Of a stretch of 64,000 bases of DNA, positions 8,804 to 16,758 are shown in pieces. The notes beneath the pieces are model-generated. The model had not been told where the DNA came from, made no database searches, and worked only from the letters and a program-made list of their open reading frames with translations. The stretch's first letter is position 1. The number at the start of each line of letters is the position of its first letter. Origin of the DNA: JBFWMG01 sp050251715 (lineage in GTDB: Bacteria; Desulfobacterota; Desulfovibrionia; Desulfovibrionales; Desulfovibrionaceae); assembly GCA_050251715.1 (NCBI GenBank), contig JBFWMG010000009.1:70296-134295 (forward strand). Reading direction: 5' to 3'. Position numbers and translations under genes: made by a program.

Positions 8804-9627
8804 CACAACAATTCCCCACAGTATTTGCAGTGCACCGCATCACGGTCGTGGCCTTCGGCGCCGCACCGGGGGCAGGACTGGGTGGACACGCCGGCTTGTC
8901 CCCGCACCAGGCCCGCGGTCACAATGCCCGTGGGCACCGCGATGATGCCGTAGCCCAGAATCATGATGACGGACGCCACGGCCTGGCCAAGCGGGGTTTG
9001 GGGCGAAATGTCGCCATAGCCCACCGTGGTGAGGGTGACGATGGCCCAGTAGATGGAGCGGGGGATGGAGGTGAAGCCGCCCGCCGCGCCTTCGATGAGG
9101 TACATGCACGAGCCGAAGACCACCACCAGGGTGAGCACGGCCACCAGAAAGACCACGATCTTGCGCATGCTGGCGCGCAACGCGTCCAGCAACAGCTGGG
9201 CCTCGCCCAGGTATTGGGCCAGCTTGAACACGCGGAACACCCGCAGCACCCGCACCAGCCGGATGACCAGCAGGTATTCACCGCCCGGCAGGAAAAGCCC
9301 TATCCAGGTGGGCAGGATGGAGCACAGGTCCACCACGCCGAAAAAGCTGCGCGCGTACAGGAGGGGCCGCCGTACGCTGTACAGGCGCAAGGCGTATTCC
9401 AGGGAGAACAGCAGGGTCAGCACCCATTCAAGAAGGGTGAACAGGCCGCCGAAGCGCAGGCGCAACGACTCCACGCTGTCGCACAGCACCACGGCCACGG
9501 AAAGCAGGATGGCCGCGATGAGCGCCACGTCGAACAGTTTGCCCGCCGGCGTGTCCGCCTCGAAGATGATCTCGTGCAGCCGGGCGCGCAGGCCGCCGCT
9601 GCCGGGTTGGTGCCGTGTGGCGGCCAT
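8803..9627 (-). CDS. Voltage-gated potassium channel with C-terminal zinc ribbon
   Basis: This 274-residue protein has a six-helix voltage-gated channel layout. The S4 helix is Arg-rich (residues 123-135, RLVRVLRVFRVFK) and the pore carries the K+ selectivity filter TVGYGD at 201-206. A short zinc ribbon follows the last helix: Cys252, Cys255, Cys267, Cys270. That tail is less usual and may bind zinc or mediate assembly. It would conduct K+ across the inner membrane. No good ribosome site was found, and translation may be coupled to the TPR gene 15 bases upstream. Confidence 0.88.
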   Translation of the reverse strand: MAATRHQPGSGGLRARLHEIIFEADTPAGKLFDVALIAAILLSVAVVLCDSVESLRLRFGGLFTLLEWVLTLLFSLEYALRLYSVRRPLLYARSFFGVVDLCSILPTWIGLFLPGGEYLLVIRLVRVLRVFRVFKLAQYLGEAQLLLDALRASMRKIVVFLVAVLTLVVVFGSCMYLIEGAAGGFTSIPRSIYWAIVTLTTVGYGDISPQTPLGQAVASVIMILGYGIIAVPTGIVTAGLVRGQAGVSTQSCPRCGAEGHDRDAVHCKYCGELL

Positions 9628-9642
9628 GCGCTGCCCGCGCCC

Positions 9643-10188
9643 CTATGCCCCGTCCGTCCCGGCCAGGTGCTCCGCCCGGGCAAGCACCATTTCCACGGCC
9701 AGGGCCATGGCGTCGGGGTCGGGCGCGTCGCCGGTCTCCAACAGGCCGAGTTGCAGGTTGATCTCGCGCTGCACCAGCACGTTGGTGGGGTCGAAATACC
9801 GTTTCCACACCGCGACCGCCTTGTCGGTCTTGCCCGTGCGCAACAGGCTCAGGCCCAGGTGCGCCAAGGCCTGGTTGTCCTCTTTCCTGGTGCGCAGCAC
9901 CCGCTCGAACTCCACGCGGGCCTGGACGTATTGTCCCTGGGCGTACAGGGCGCGGCCAAGGCGCAGGCGCGCGTCCTCGTTGCCCGGTTCGGCCTCCAGG
10001 AAACGGCGGTAGCCTTCCACGGCGCGGGCGTGGTCCCCGGCGTCAAAGGCGGCGTTGGCCTTGGCCAGGGTGCCCGCGTCCTGGCCGGGGTTGTCGCGCT
10101 TCGGTTCGGGCACGTCGGCGTTGCGGGCATAGCCCTTGAGCGCGCCGAAGAGCATTTTCCGGCGCGACATGGTGTTGTTGCGGTTCAT
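9643..10188 (-). CDS. TPR-containing protein
   Basis: The 181-residue protein has about three tetratricopeptide repeats between residues 45 and 145 (for example GDHARAVEGYRRFLEAEPGN and AQGQYVQARVEFERVL). No signal peptide is evident. TPR helices mediate protein contacts; the partner is unknown. The start at 10188 has AGAGGA about six bases upstream. It is the first gene of an operon with the K+ channel and MarC. Confidence 0.78.
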   Translation of the reverse strand: MNRNNTMSRRKMLFGALKGYARNADVPEPKRDNPGQDAGTLAKANAAFDAGDHARAVEGYRRFLEAEPGNEDARLRLGRALYAQGQYVQARVEFERVLRTRKEDNQALAHLGLSLLRTGKTDKAVAVWKRYFDPTNVLVQREINLQLGLLETGDAPDPDAMALAVEMVLARAEHLAGTDGA

Positions 10189-10274
10189 GCGCATCCTCTG
10201 CTGTTTTTGGGAGCATACCGGAAACGTGTGGGCGGTCAATATGCGCGGCGGGCGGCCCTTGACGGCGTTCCATA

Positions 10275-10289
10275 AAAATTGACAATTTT
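10275..10289. promoter_or_regulatory. Perfect AT-rich palindrome, candidate operator
   Basis: AAAATTG-A-CAATTTT is a perfect 15-base dyad in an AT-rich island within GC-rich DNA. It lies between the divergent TPR operon and the sigma-54-type regulator gene. A TTGACA box overlaps its centre on the plus strand (10279-10284), but no -10 box is at a standard distance. It may be a repressor or autoregulatory site. Confidence 0.45.
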
Positions 10290-10437
10290 GCCTAACAGTA
10301 CTGGCTGTATATTTTCAATTTTGTAAACACTCGGCATGGCTGCGGACGCCCTGATGCATGCAACCACCTCGCATAACGAACAGATCGCGCATCTGTACAA
10401 CAATTGCAAGCCCACAGGAAACAACAGGCTCACAACC

Positions 10438-11985
10438 ATGCACACCGCCATAGAAAAACAACGCAACGCCTTGTTCGCCCTCTGCCTTTCCATTGCCCAT
10501 GCCCATGACCTCAAGGCCATGCTCCATGACGTGCTGCGCATTCTTGGGGAAACCCTGCACATGACGCAAGGCGCCATATCCATCCAGGACATGGAGAACG
10601 GCCCCTCCGGTGCCGTTGCCGTGTGGGGGACCGCCATGCCCATGGCGGGCGAAAATCCGCACCGCCTGTCCGAAACCGCCATGGCCCGCGTGTTCCGCGC
10701 CGCCCGGCCCTTTGCCGTGCCGCGCAACGCCACGGACCCCGTGTTTCCCGGCAACGGACGCGGCCGCATCAACGGCAAGGCGTCCTACGCCATCCTGGGC
10801 GCGCCCGTGTTCCTTTCCGGCCAGCCCGTGGGTCTCATCTCCGTGGACCACCTGTTCGAGGAAACCACGCCCCTGGATAACGACCTCGACTTCCTGGGCA
10901 TGGTGGCCGCCTTTGTGGCCCAGGCCGTGGCATGCGTCCGCAACCTGCACAAACGCGAGGAACACCTGGTCCAGGAAAGCGAGCAATGGCGCGCCAAGGC
11001 CGCCGACGCCTCACGCGCCCTGCGCCTGGTGGGCAAAAGCGCGGCCATGGACCAGGTGCGCGACCGATTGCAACGCGTCATACCCGGACACGGCCCCGTA
11101 CTGCTGTTTGGCGAAACAGGCACCGGCAAAAGCCTTGCCGCGCGCCTGCTGCACGAGCGCTCCGCCAGGGCGGGCCAGCCCTTCATCAAGGTCAACTGCG
11201 GTTCCCTGCCCCAGGCCCGCCTGGAACAGGATCTCTTTGGACGGGGCCGCCACGCCCTGACCGGCGCCAACAGCACGCCGGGGCGTCTTGAGGACGCCGA
11301 AGGCGGCATCGTCCTGCTGAGCGAGGTCGAACTGCTGGGCGAGGGCGCCCAGGCGCGGCTGGTGCGCTACCTGACCGACGGCGTGTGCGAGCGCATGGAC
11401 GGCACCGTGACCCATGCCGCGGCGCGCATCGTGGCCTGCTCCACCAATCTGGAGGGAGCCATGCGCTCCGGCATGTTCCGGCCCGACCTCTACCGCCTGC
11501 TCGCGGCGCGCGCCATCCGCCTGCCCTCCCTGCGCGAGCACAAGGACGACATCCCCTCGCTGCTCAACCACTTTCTCGACATCCATTCCCGCGAATTTGG
11601 CCGCAGGCTCTATCTCACGCCCAAGGCGTTGGGGTGCCTCATGAAATACGACTGGCCGGGCAATGTGCGGGAAATGGAGCACCTGGTGGAGCGGCTTTCA
11701 CTCATGGTCGAGGGCGACGCCATCGATCTGGTGGACATTCCCTCCTTCTTTTTCTCCGCGGTCGGCCCGCATGTGCAGCGCCCCGACGAACTGGTGTCCC
11801 TCAAGGACATCGAGCGCCACGAGGTCGTCACCGCCCTTGAGCGCCACAACTGGATCCAGTCGCGCGCCGCGCGCGAACTGGGCATCACCCAGCGCCAGAT
11901 GGGCTACCGGGTCAAGAAATTCAGCCTCCAGGGGTTGATAGACGAGCGCCGCCGCCAGCTCCGGTCGCGGCGGCCCGGGCATTAG
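10438..11985 (+). CDS. Divergent NifA-type sigma-54 regulator (GAF-AAA+-Fis)
   Basis: From the start used here the protein has 515 residues: a GAF domain (about 20-170), an AAA+ domain (about 195-430) and a Fis-type DNA-binding helix-turn-helix at the end. Walker A (GETGTGKS, 225-232) is intact. The sigma-54 contact loop reads HALTGA instead of GAFTGA, and the Walker B stretch reads LLSEVE, where Ser replaces the usual Asp. It may therefore be impaired as an ATPase or as a sigma-54 activator. A start 34 codons upstream is possible but has no ribosome site and lies in AT-rich, leader-like sequence. The GAF ligand is unknown. Confidence 0.75.
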   Translation: MHTAIEKQRNALFALCLSIAHAHDLKAMLHDVLRILGETLHMTQGAISIQDMENGPSGAVAVWGTAMPMAGENPHRLSETAMARVFRAARPFAVPRNATDPVFPGNGRGRINGKASYAILGAPVFLSGQPVGLISVDHLFEETTPLDNDLDFLGMVAAFVAQAVACVRNLHKREEHLVQESEQWRAKAADASRALRLVGKSAAMDQVRDRLQRVIPGHGPVLLFGETGTGKSLAARLLHERSARAGQPFIKVNCGSLPQARLEQDLFGRGRHALTGANSTPGRLEDAEGGIVLLSEVELLGEGAQARLVRYLTDGVCERMDGTVTHAAARIVACSTNLEGAMRSGMFRPDLYRLLAARAIRLPSLREHKDDIPSLLNHFLDIHSREFGRRLYLTPKALGCLMKYDWPGNVREMEHLVERLSLMVEGDAIDLVDIPSFFFSAVGPHVQRPDELVSLKDIERHEVVTALERHNWIQSRAARELGITQRQMGYRVKKFSLQGLIDERRRQLRSRRPGH

Positions 11986-12449
11986 GGCATCTTGCCTTTG
12001 AAAAAGGTTCGATGGCCTCATGCTGTTCATTGAAATAATGCTTCCTTATTCCAACATGCCGCATTGTTACATTGCAACAATGCGCTAGCGGCCGACCACC
12101 CGGAGCGCGGCGCCGTCACGGCGCGCCCCGATGGTTGCGCCGCCCGGCCCCACCCATGGCGTGGCCCTGCCCATGCCGTCGCGCGGCAGGATGAAGATAT
12201 CGTGAGCGTTCGGTACTACCTCCACCTGCCGGGGAGGGCATGGCTGCCTCCATCCCTCCCCGGCCCCAACCCGCGCCCCGCCCTTCCCCCCGCGCCCCGC
12301 CCACCCTTGCGGGTCGCTCGCGATGCCGCCACCATGCCGTGCCGGACAACCCGGAGTTGCGCCAAGCGCCAAGACGTTGTAATGATGTGCAGACTGTTGT
12401 TTCCGTGGGTCTGCCCCACACCTTTCACCCGAACCAAGGTGGCGCCGGC
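11986..12449. repeat. Element C copy (minus orientation) and gene-free spacer
   Basis: Bases 11990-12092 match, in reverse complement, the roughly 105-bp elements at 32689-32797 and 50976-51082. Shared parts are a GCATTGTT/AACAATGC hairpin (12061-12083), a TTGAAATAATG/CATTATT box and a terminal GATGCCC box abutting the stop codon. From 12093 to 12449 nothing but C-rich sequence is seen. Confidence 0.7.
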
Positions 12450-13688
12450 ATGGAAGAACTGTGCAGTCTCCCGACAGAGATAATTTGTCCTTTTCTCAAA
12501 ATAATCGGAGAGTTGAGCAGACTCAAGGACGTGGATTCCATCCTGGACCACATCCTGAGCGAGGCGCGCAAATTCGCCAGGGCGGATGCGGGTTCCATTT
12601 TTCTGGTGGAAGGCGACCACCTCCAGTTCAGCTATGTGCAGAACGACACCCTGTTCACCGCCGATTCGCCGGTCAAGGACGTGTACTACGACTTCACCGT
12701 GCCCATAAGCCGGGGCTCCATTGTGGGGTACACCGCGCTCACCGGGCGCACGGTGGTCATTGACGACGCCTACGCCATGGACAGCGGCCTGCCCTATGCC
12801 TTCAACCCCTCCTACGACATGGAGACCGGCTACCGCACCGGGTCCATCATGGCCATTCCCATCACCTCCTACATGGACAGGGTGCTGGGCGTCATGCAGA
12901 TCATCAACGCCAAGGACGAGAACGGCGCCACCATACCCTTTTCCTCTTCCGCCCAGGAGCACCTGCCGCTCCTGGCGGGCAACGCGTCCGTGGCGCTGGA
13001 GCGCGGCCTCATGAACCGCGAGGCCGTGCTGCGCATGATCCGCATGGCCCAGCTGCACGATCCCTCCGAAACCGGCGCCCACGTCCGGCGCGTGGGCGCG
13101 TACTGCGCCGAGATATACCACCAGTGGGCGCTCAACCGGGGAGTGGGCATCCGCGACATCAAGAAGAACAAGGACCACATCCGCTACGCCTCCATGCTGC
13201 ATGACGTGGGCAAGGTGGGCATCAGCGACCTCATCCTGAAAAAACCGGGCAAGCTCGACGACGCGGAATTCACCACGGTCAAGATGCATACCGTGTTTGG
13301 GGGCAAGCTTTTTGAGAGCACCGCGTCCGAACTGGACGTGATGTGCCTGGAGATCGCGCTCAACCACCACGAGCGGTGGGACGGCGGCGGCTATCCCGGC
13401 AAGGTGCCCAACATCTTCGCCCCGGACGCGACCTTCGGCACGCCCAAACAGGGCGAGGAGATCCCCCTTCCCGCGCGCATCACCTCCCTGGCCGATGTCT
13501 ACGACGCACTGGTGTCCAAGCGGGTGTACAAGGAGGGCTGGCCCGAGGAAGAGGTGCTGGCCTACATCCGCGAGCAGTCGGGCAGACAGTTCGATCCCCA
13601 GGTCGTGGAGGCCTTTTTCCAGGTGCTCGACGTGATCCAGATCATCCGCGAACGGTACAAGGACGCCCCGCACCCCGCTACCCCGTGA
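12450..13688 (+). CDS. GAF domain HD-GYP phosphodiesterase
   Basis: This 412-residue protein has an N-terminal GAF sensor (about 20-185) and a C-terminal HD-GYP domain (about 195-400). The HD pair is at residues 251-252 in LHDVGKVG, and the HHERWDGGGYPG motif carries the GYP signature. It should hydrolyse cyclic di-GMP in the cytoplasm under control of the GAF domain. The start has AAGG upstream at an 11-12 base spacing. It is followed after 13 bases by a TrkA-like gene, so the two probably form an operon with the antiporter gene beyond. Confidence 0.87.
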   Translation: MEELCSLPTEIICPFLKIIGELSRLKDVDSILDHILSEARKFARADAGSIFLVEGDHLQFSYVQNDTLFTADSPVKDVYYDFTVPISRGSIVGYTALTGRTVVIDDAYAMDSGLPYAFNPSYDMETGYRTGSIMAIPITSYMDRVLGVMQIINAKDENGATIPFSSSAQEHLPLLAGNASVALERGLMNREAVLRMIRMAQLHDPSETGAHVRRVGAYCAEIYHQWALNRGVGIRDIKKNKDHIRYASMLHDVGKVGISDLILKKPGKLDDAEFTTVKMHTVFGGKLFESTASELDVMCLEIALNHHERWDGGGYPGKVPNIFAPDATFGTPKQGEEIPLPARITSLADVYDALVSKRVYKEGWPEEEVLAYIREQSGRQFDPQVVEAFFQVLDVIQIIRERYKDAPHPATP

Positions 13689-13701
13689 TCCAAGGCGGAC
13701 C

Positions 13702-15117
13702 ATGAAGATTCTGTTGTGCGGCACGGGACAGGTGACCCTGGAGCTGTTGCGGCGGCTGGGCGAAACCTGGGACGTGACCCTGAACGACATCGACGCCGCC
13801 CGGTTGAGCGATGTGATGGCCCGGTTCCCGGTGGTCAAGCGCGTCGTGTCCGGCGATGCCTCGAGTCCCGTGCTGCTGGAAAAGGCGGCCATGGACAGCC
13901 ATGACTTCGTGCTGGCCCTGACCGGCGACGACGCCGTCAACCTGGCCGTGGCCCGGCAGGCGCGCGAACGCGGCGTGGCGCACATCCTCGCCCTGGTCAA
14001 CCGGCAGGACAACGCGCCCGCCTTTCAGGACATCGGGGTCCGCACGCTGTCCCTGTCCCTGCTGCCCGCCCGCACCATCTTCCATTATTTGCAGGATCCG
14101 CGCATCCGCGTCACCTCCCTGGGCGACGGCAGGGCCGAGATCATCGAGGTCGAGGTGGCGGCGCACAGCTGGGTGGTGGGCAAGTCCGTGGAGCTGTTCC
14201 GCGACCGCTCCTGGCGGATAACCGGCATCCTGCGCGGCGAACGGCTGGTGCGGCCCACACCGGAGACCGTCATCGAGGCCGACGACACCCTGGTCATCAT
14301 GGGCGAGCCCCCCCTGTACGACCCGGTGTGCGCCCTGCTCGAATGCGCCACGCCCTCGTTTCCCCTGGGCTACGGCGGCACCCTGCTGCTGGCGCTGCCA
14401 CACACCGAGACGTGCGACAAGGATCCCCTGCTCGCGGAGGGGCTGTACCTGGCCCAAAACACCAAGGCCAAGCGCACCCAGGTCATCTGCGAAAAAGGCA
14501 CATGCGACCTGGAGGAATGGCTGCGCCACTGGGGCGCAACCATCGACGTGGCCAGCCAGTGCGTGGACCACGACCTCATGGGCCGCCTGCGCGACATCTG
14601 CCTGGAAAAGCGCGTGGGCCTGGTGGTGACGCCGCTGCTTGAGGCCTCGTTTTTCCAATCCCTGACCAAGCCGACCATCATCTCCCTGGCCCATTCGCTG
14701 CCCTGTCCGCTGCTGGTGGCCAAGGCCAGCCACCCCTACCGCCGCATCCTGGTGCCGTTTCGCGACACCCCGCGCTGCGCCATTGCCCTGGAAACGGCCA
14801 TGGACATCGCCCGGCAGATGCGGGCCACGGTGGGCGTGGTGGTGGTGCGCGAACCGGATTTTATCAGCGGCGCGGGCGAGGGCGAGGACGCGGAGCGCCT
14901 GCTCGTCAGGGCGCGCGACCTGGCGCTGTCCCAAAAATGCACCCTGGAGGAGCATGTGCGCGAGGGCAACCCCGTGCACGAGATAACGGCGCTCGCCAGG
15001 GAATACGACCTGCTTGTGGTGGGCAGCTCGCGCAAGGAAAAGGGATTGTTCACGCCCAATGTGGGCGAACTCATCACCGAGCGGTCGCCCTGCTCGGTGC
15101 TTGTGGTCACGGGGTAG
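13702..15117 (+). CDS. TrkA-N/TrkA-C protein fused to a UspA domain
   Basis: The 471-residue protein begins with a nucleotide-binding TrkA-N (RCK) fold (residues 1-120, GTGQVTLELLRRLGE; acidic NDID at the end of the second strand). A TrkA-C domain follows (about 140-205). The second half is UspA-like, ending in a VVGSSRKEKG...SPCSVLVVTG nucleotide-binding pattern. RCK domains gate K+ channels and antiporters by binding nucleotides. The next gene is a CPA2 antiporter without its own RCK domain, so this is probably its separate regulatory subunit. AAGGCGG precedes the start. Confidence 0.85.
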   Translation: MKILLCGTGQVTLELLRRLGETWDVTLNDIDAARLSDVMARFPVVKRVVSGDASSPVLLEKAAMDSHDFVLALTGDDAVNLAVARQARERGVAHILALVNRQDNAPAFQDIGVRTLSLSLLPARTIFHYLQDPRIRVTSLGDGRAEIIEVEVAAHSWVVGKSVELFRDRSWRITGILRGERLVRPTPETVIEADDTLVIMGEPPLYDPVCALLECATPSFPLGYGGTLLLALPHTETCDKDPLLAEGLYLAQNTKAKRTQVICEKGTCDLEEWLRHWGATIDVASQCVDHDLMGRLRDICLEKRVGLVVTPLLEASFFQSLTKPTIISLAHSLPCPLLVAKASHPYRRILVPFRDTPRCAIALETAMDIARQMRATVGVVVVREPDFISGAGEGEDAERLLVRARDLALSQKCTLEEHVREGNPVHEITALAREYDLLVVGSSRKEKGLFTPNVGELITERSPCSVLVVTG

Positions 15118-15287
15118 CGGGCTGCCGCCATGCGGCCTGCGAGCGCCAGGTGGGCGCGCCGGGGCATGGGCTGGCCCACGCAACCGGCGGGTGTCGAGAG
15201 CGCTGGCAAAACCAGACGGTTGCCAACCCGCAGGGGAAAGGGACAGGGCGGCCTGTTGCAACCGCATCCCAGGGGAGGGCGCGCCGC

Positions 15288-16484
15288 ATGATGCTTGGCC
15301 AGGCCGAATCGCTGCTGCTGGTGGCCGCAGCCGCCGCCGTGCTGCCCCTGGCGGCCAACGCACTGCGCCTGCCCGCCGTGATCCTGGAAATCCTCTTTGG
15401 CGTCCTCATCGGCAAAAGCTTTCTGCATGTGCGTTTTTCCGGCGACTGGCTGCCGTTTCTGGCCCAGCTCGGCTTTTTGCTGCTCATGTTCCAGGCGGGC
15501 ATGGAACTCGACTTCACCATGCTGCGCAAGCAGGGGCCGGGGAGGCTTGTCCTGCACCTGGCGATTTTTTGCGCCACGCTCGGCCTGGCCTTTGCCTCGG
15601 CGGACATGCTGGGCCAGGGCGCGTTCATGGCGCTGGTGCTGTCCACCACGTCGCTGGGGCTTGTGGTGCCCACGCTCAAGGAAACCGGCACCTCCCGCAC
15701 CCCTTTCGGCCAATCGGTCATCATAGCCGCCACCTTTGCCGATTTTCTCACGCTGTTGGGCATCACGCTCTTCGTGCTGTGGTGGGACAACGGCTTTTCC
15801 GCGCACATGCTGCGGCCCCTGCCCTTTTTCGTGGGATTCGGGCTCATCCTGCGGGCGTGCAGGCTGTGGGCGTGGTGGAATCCGGACAAGGCCCGGCGGC
15901 TGCTCGGCCAGGAAGACAGCCAGGAACTGGGCGTGCGCTTCTCGCTGGTGCTGCTGTTCCTGTTCGTGGCGCTTTCCGAGCTGGCCCACCTGGAGCCGGT
16001 GCTCGGCGCGTTCCTGGGCGGCGCCACGCTTTCCTTCGTGTTCCGCGAGCGCTTCCACCTGGAAACCAAGCTTTCGGGCATTGCCTACGGCTTTCTCATC
16101 CCCATCTTCTTCATCCACGTGGGCATGGGCTTCGACCTGGGCAACGTGCTGGGCGGCGGCTATGTCCTGCTGACGCTCAAGCTGCTCGTGGTGGCGGTGG
16201 CGGTCAAACTGCTGCCCGCGTTGCTCCTGGCGCTGACCGGCGCGCCCCCGCGGTCCGTCATGGCCGCGGGCATGCTGCTGTCGTCGCGCCTGAGCCTGGT
16301 CATCGCGGCCGCCTCCATCGGCCTGGAGCACGGCTTCATCACCCCGGCGCTCAAGGACGCCATCGTGCTGCTGGCCATCATCACCTGCCTGGCCGGACCC
16401 ACGGCGTTCCGGGCCATACAGGCGGGCGGGCCGCCGCCGCGCGGTCCGGGCAACGCCCCCCGTAACGGCGCGCCCCCGCAATGA
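15288..16484 (+). CDS. CPA2 family monovalent cation:proton antiporter
   Basis: The 398-residue protein has about twelve transmembrane helices and the CPA2 pattern (LPAVILEILFGVLIG near the start, a LGFLLLMFQAGMELD segment, and FADFLTLLG in place of the usual transport-site acidic motif). It would exchange K+ or Na+ for H+ at the inner membrane. It lacks the C-terminal TrkA-N domain of KefB/C; that function is probably supplied by the TrkA-Usp protein just upstream. The start is placed where the first helix begins, with AGGGGAGGG ahead of it. Confidence 0.85.
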   Translation: MMLGQAESLLLVAAAAAVLPLAANALRLPAVILEILFGVLIGKSFLHVRFSGDWLPFLAQLGFLLLMFQAGMELDFTMLRKQGPGRLVLHLAIFCATLGLAFASADMLGQGAFMALVLSTTSLGLVVPTLKETGTSRTPFGQSVIIAATFADFLTLLGITLFVLWWDNGFSAHMLRPLPFFVGFGLILRACRLWAWWNPDKARRLLGQEDSQELGVRFSLVLLFLFVALSELAHLEPVLGAFLGGATLSFVFRERFHLETKLSGIAYGFLIPIFFIHVGMGFDLGNVLGGGYVLLTLKLLVVAVAVKLLPALLLALTGAPPRSVMAAGMLLSSRLSLVIAAASIGLEHGFITPALKDAIVLLAIITCLAGPTAFRAIQAGGPPPRGPGNAPRNGAPPQ

Positions 16485-16679
16485 GGGAACACGCATGCCG
16501 CTGGCGGCATGCGCACGCTTTCGGTTGGGTGCGGCAACTGACGTGCAAATGCCAGGGCGTCCGCCCCGCGCCGCGCAAGGGCGTTCCGTGCGGCGGCACG
16601 CCGCCCACAGGCCATGCGGTCCTGGGCTGTGAAGGATGCGCGTTCGCCGGAGCCGGCCAGCGCACGTGGGGCGGATGGC

Positions 16680-16758
16680 GCTAGGGGCGGACAGGGCTAG
16701 GGGGGACGGAGCCAGGGGCGGACGACGCCAGGGGCGGACGGCGCTAGGGGCGGACGGC
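16680..16758. repeat. About 16-bp imperfect tandem repeat at a gene end
   Basis: Five consecutive units resembling GCTAGGGGCGGACGGC occupy this stretch. The last unit contains the stop codon of the histidine kinase gene that ends at 16744, so the repeats lie directly beyond, and slightly inside, its 3' end. Units differ by one to three bases. Confidence 0.8.

Noticed and set aside
10277..10313. TTGACA at 10279 with TATATT at 10308 as a sigma-70 promoter
   Set aside because: The spacer is about 23 bases, too long for a normal promoter.
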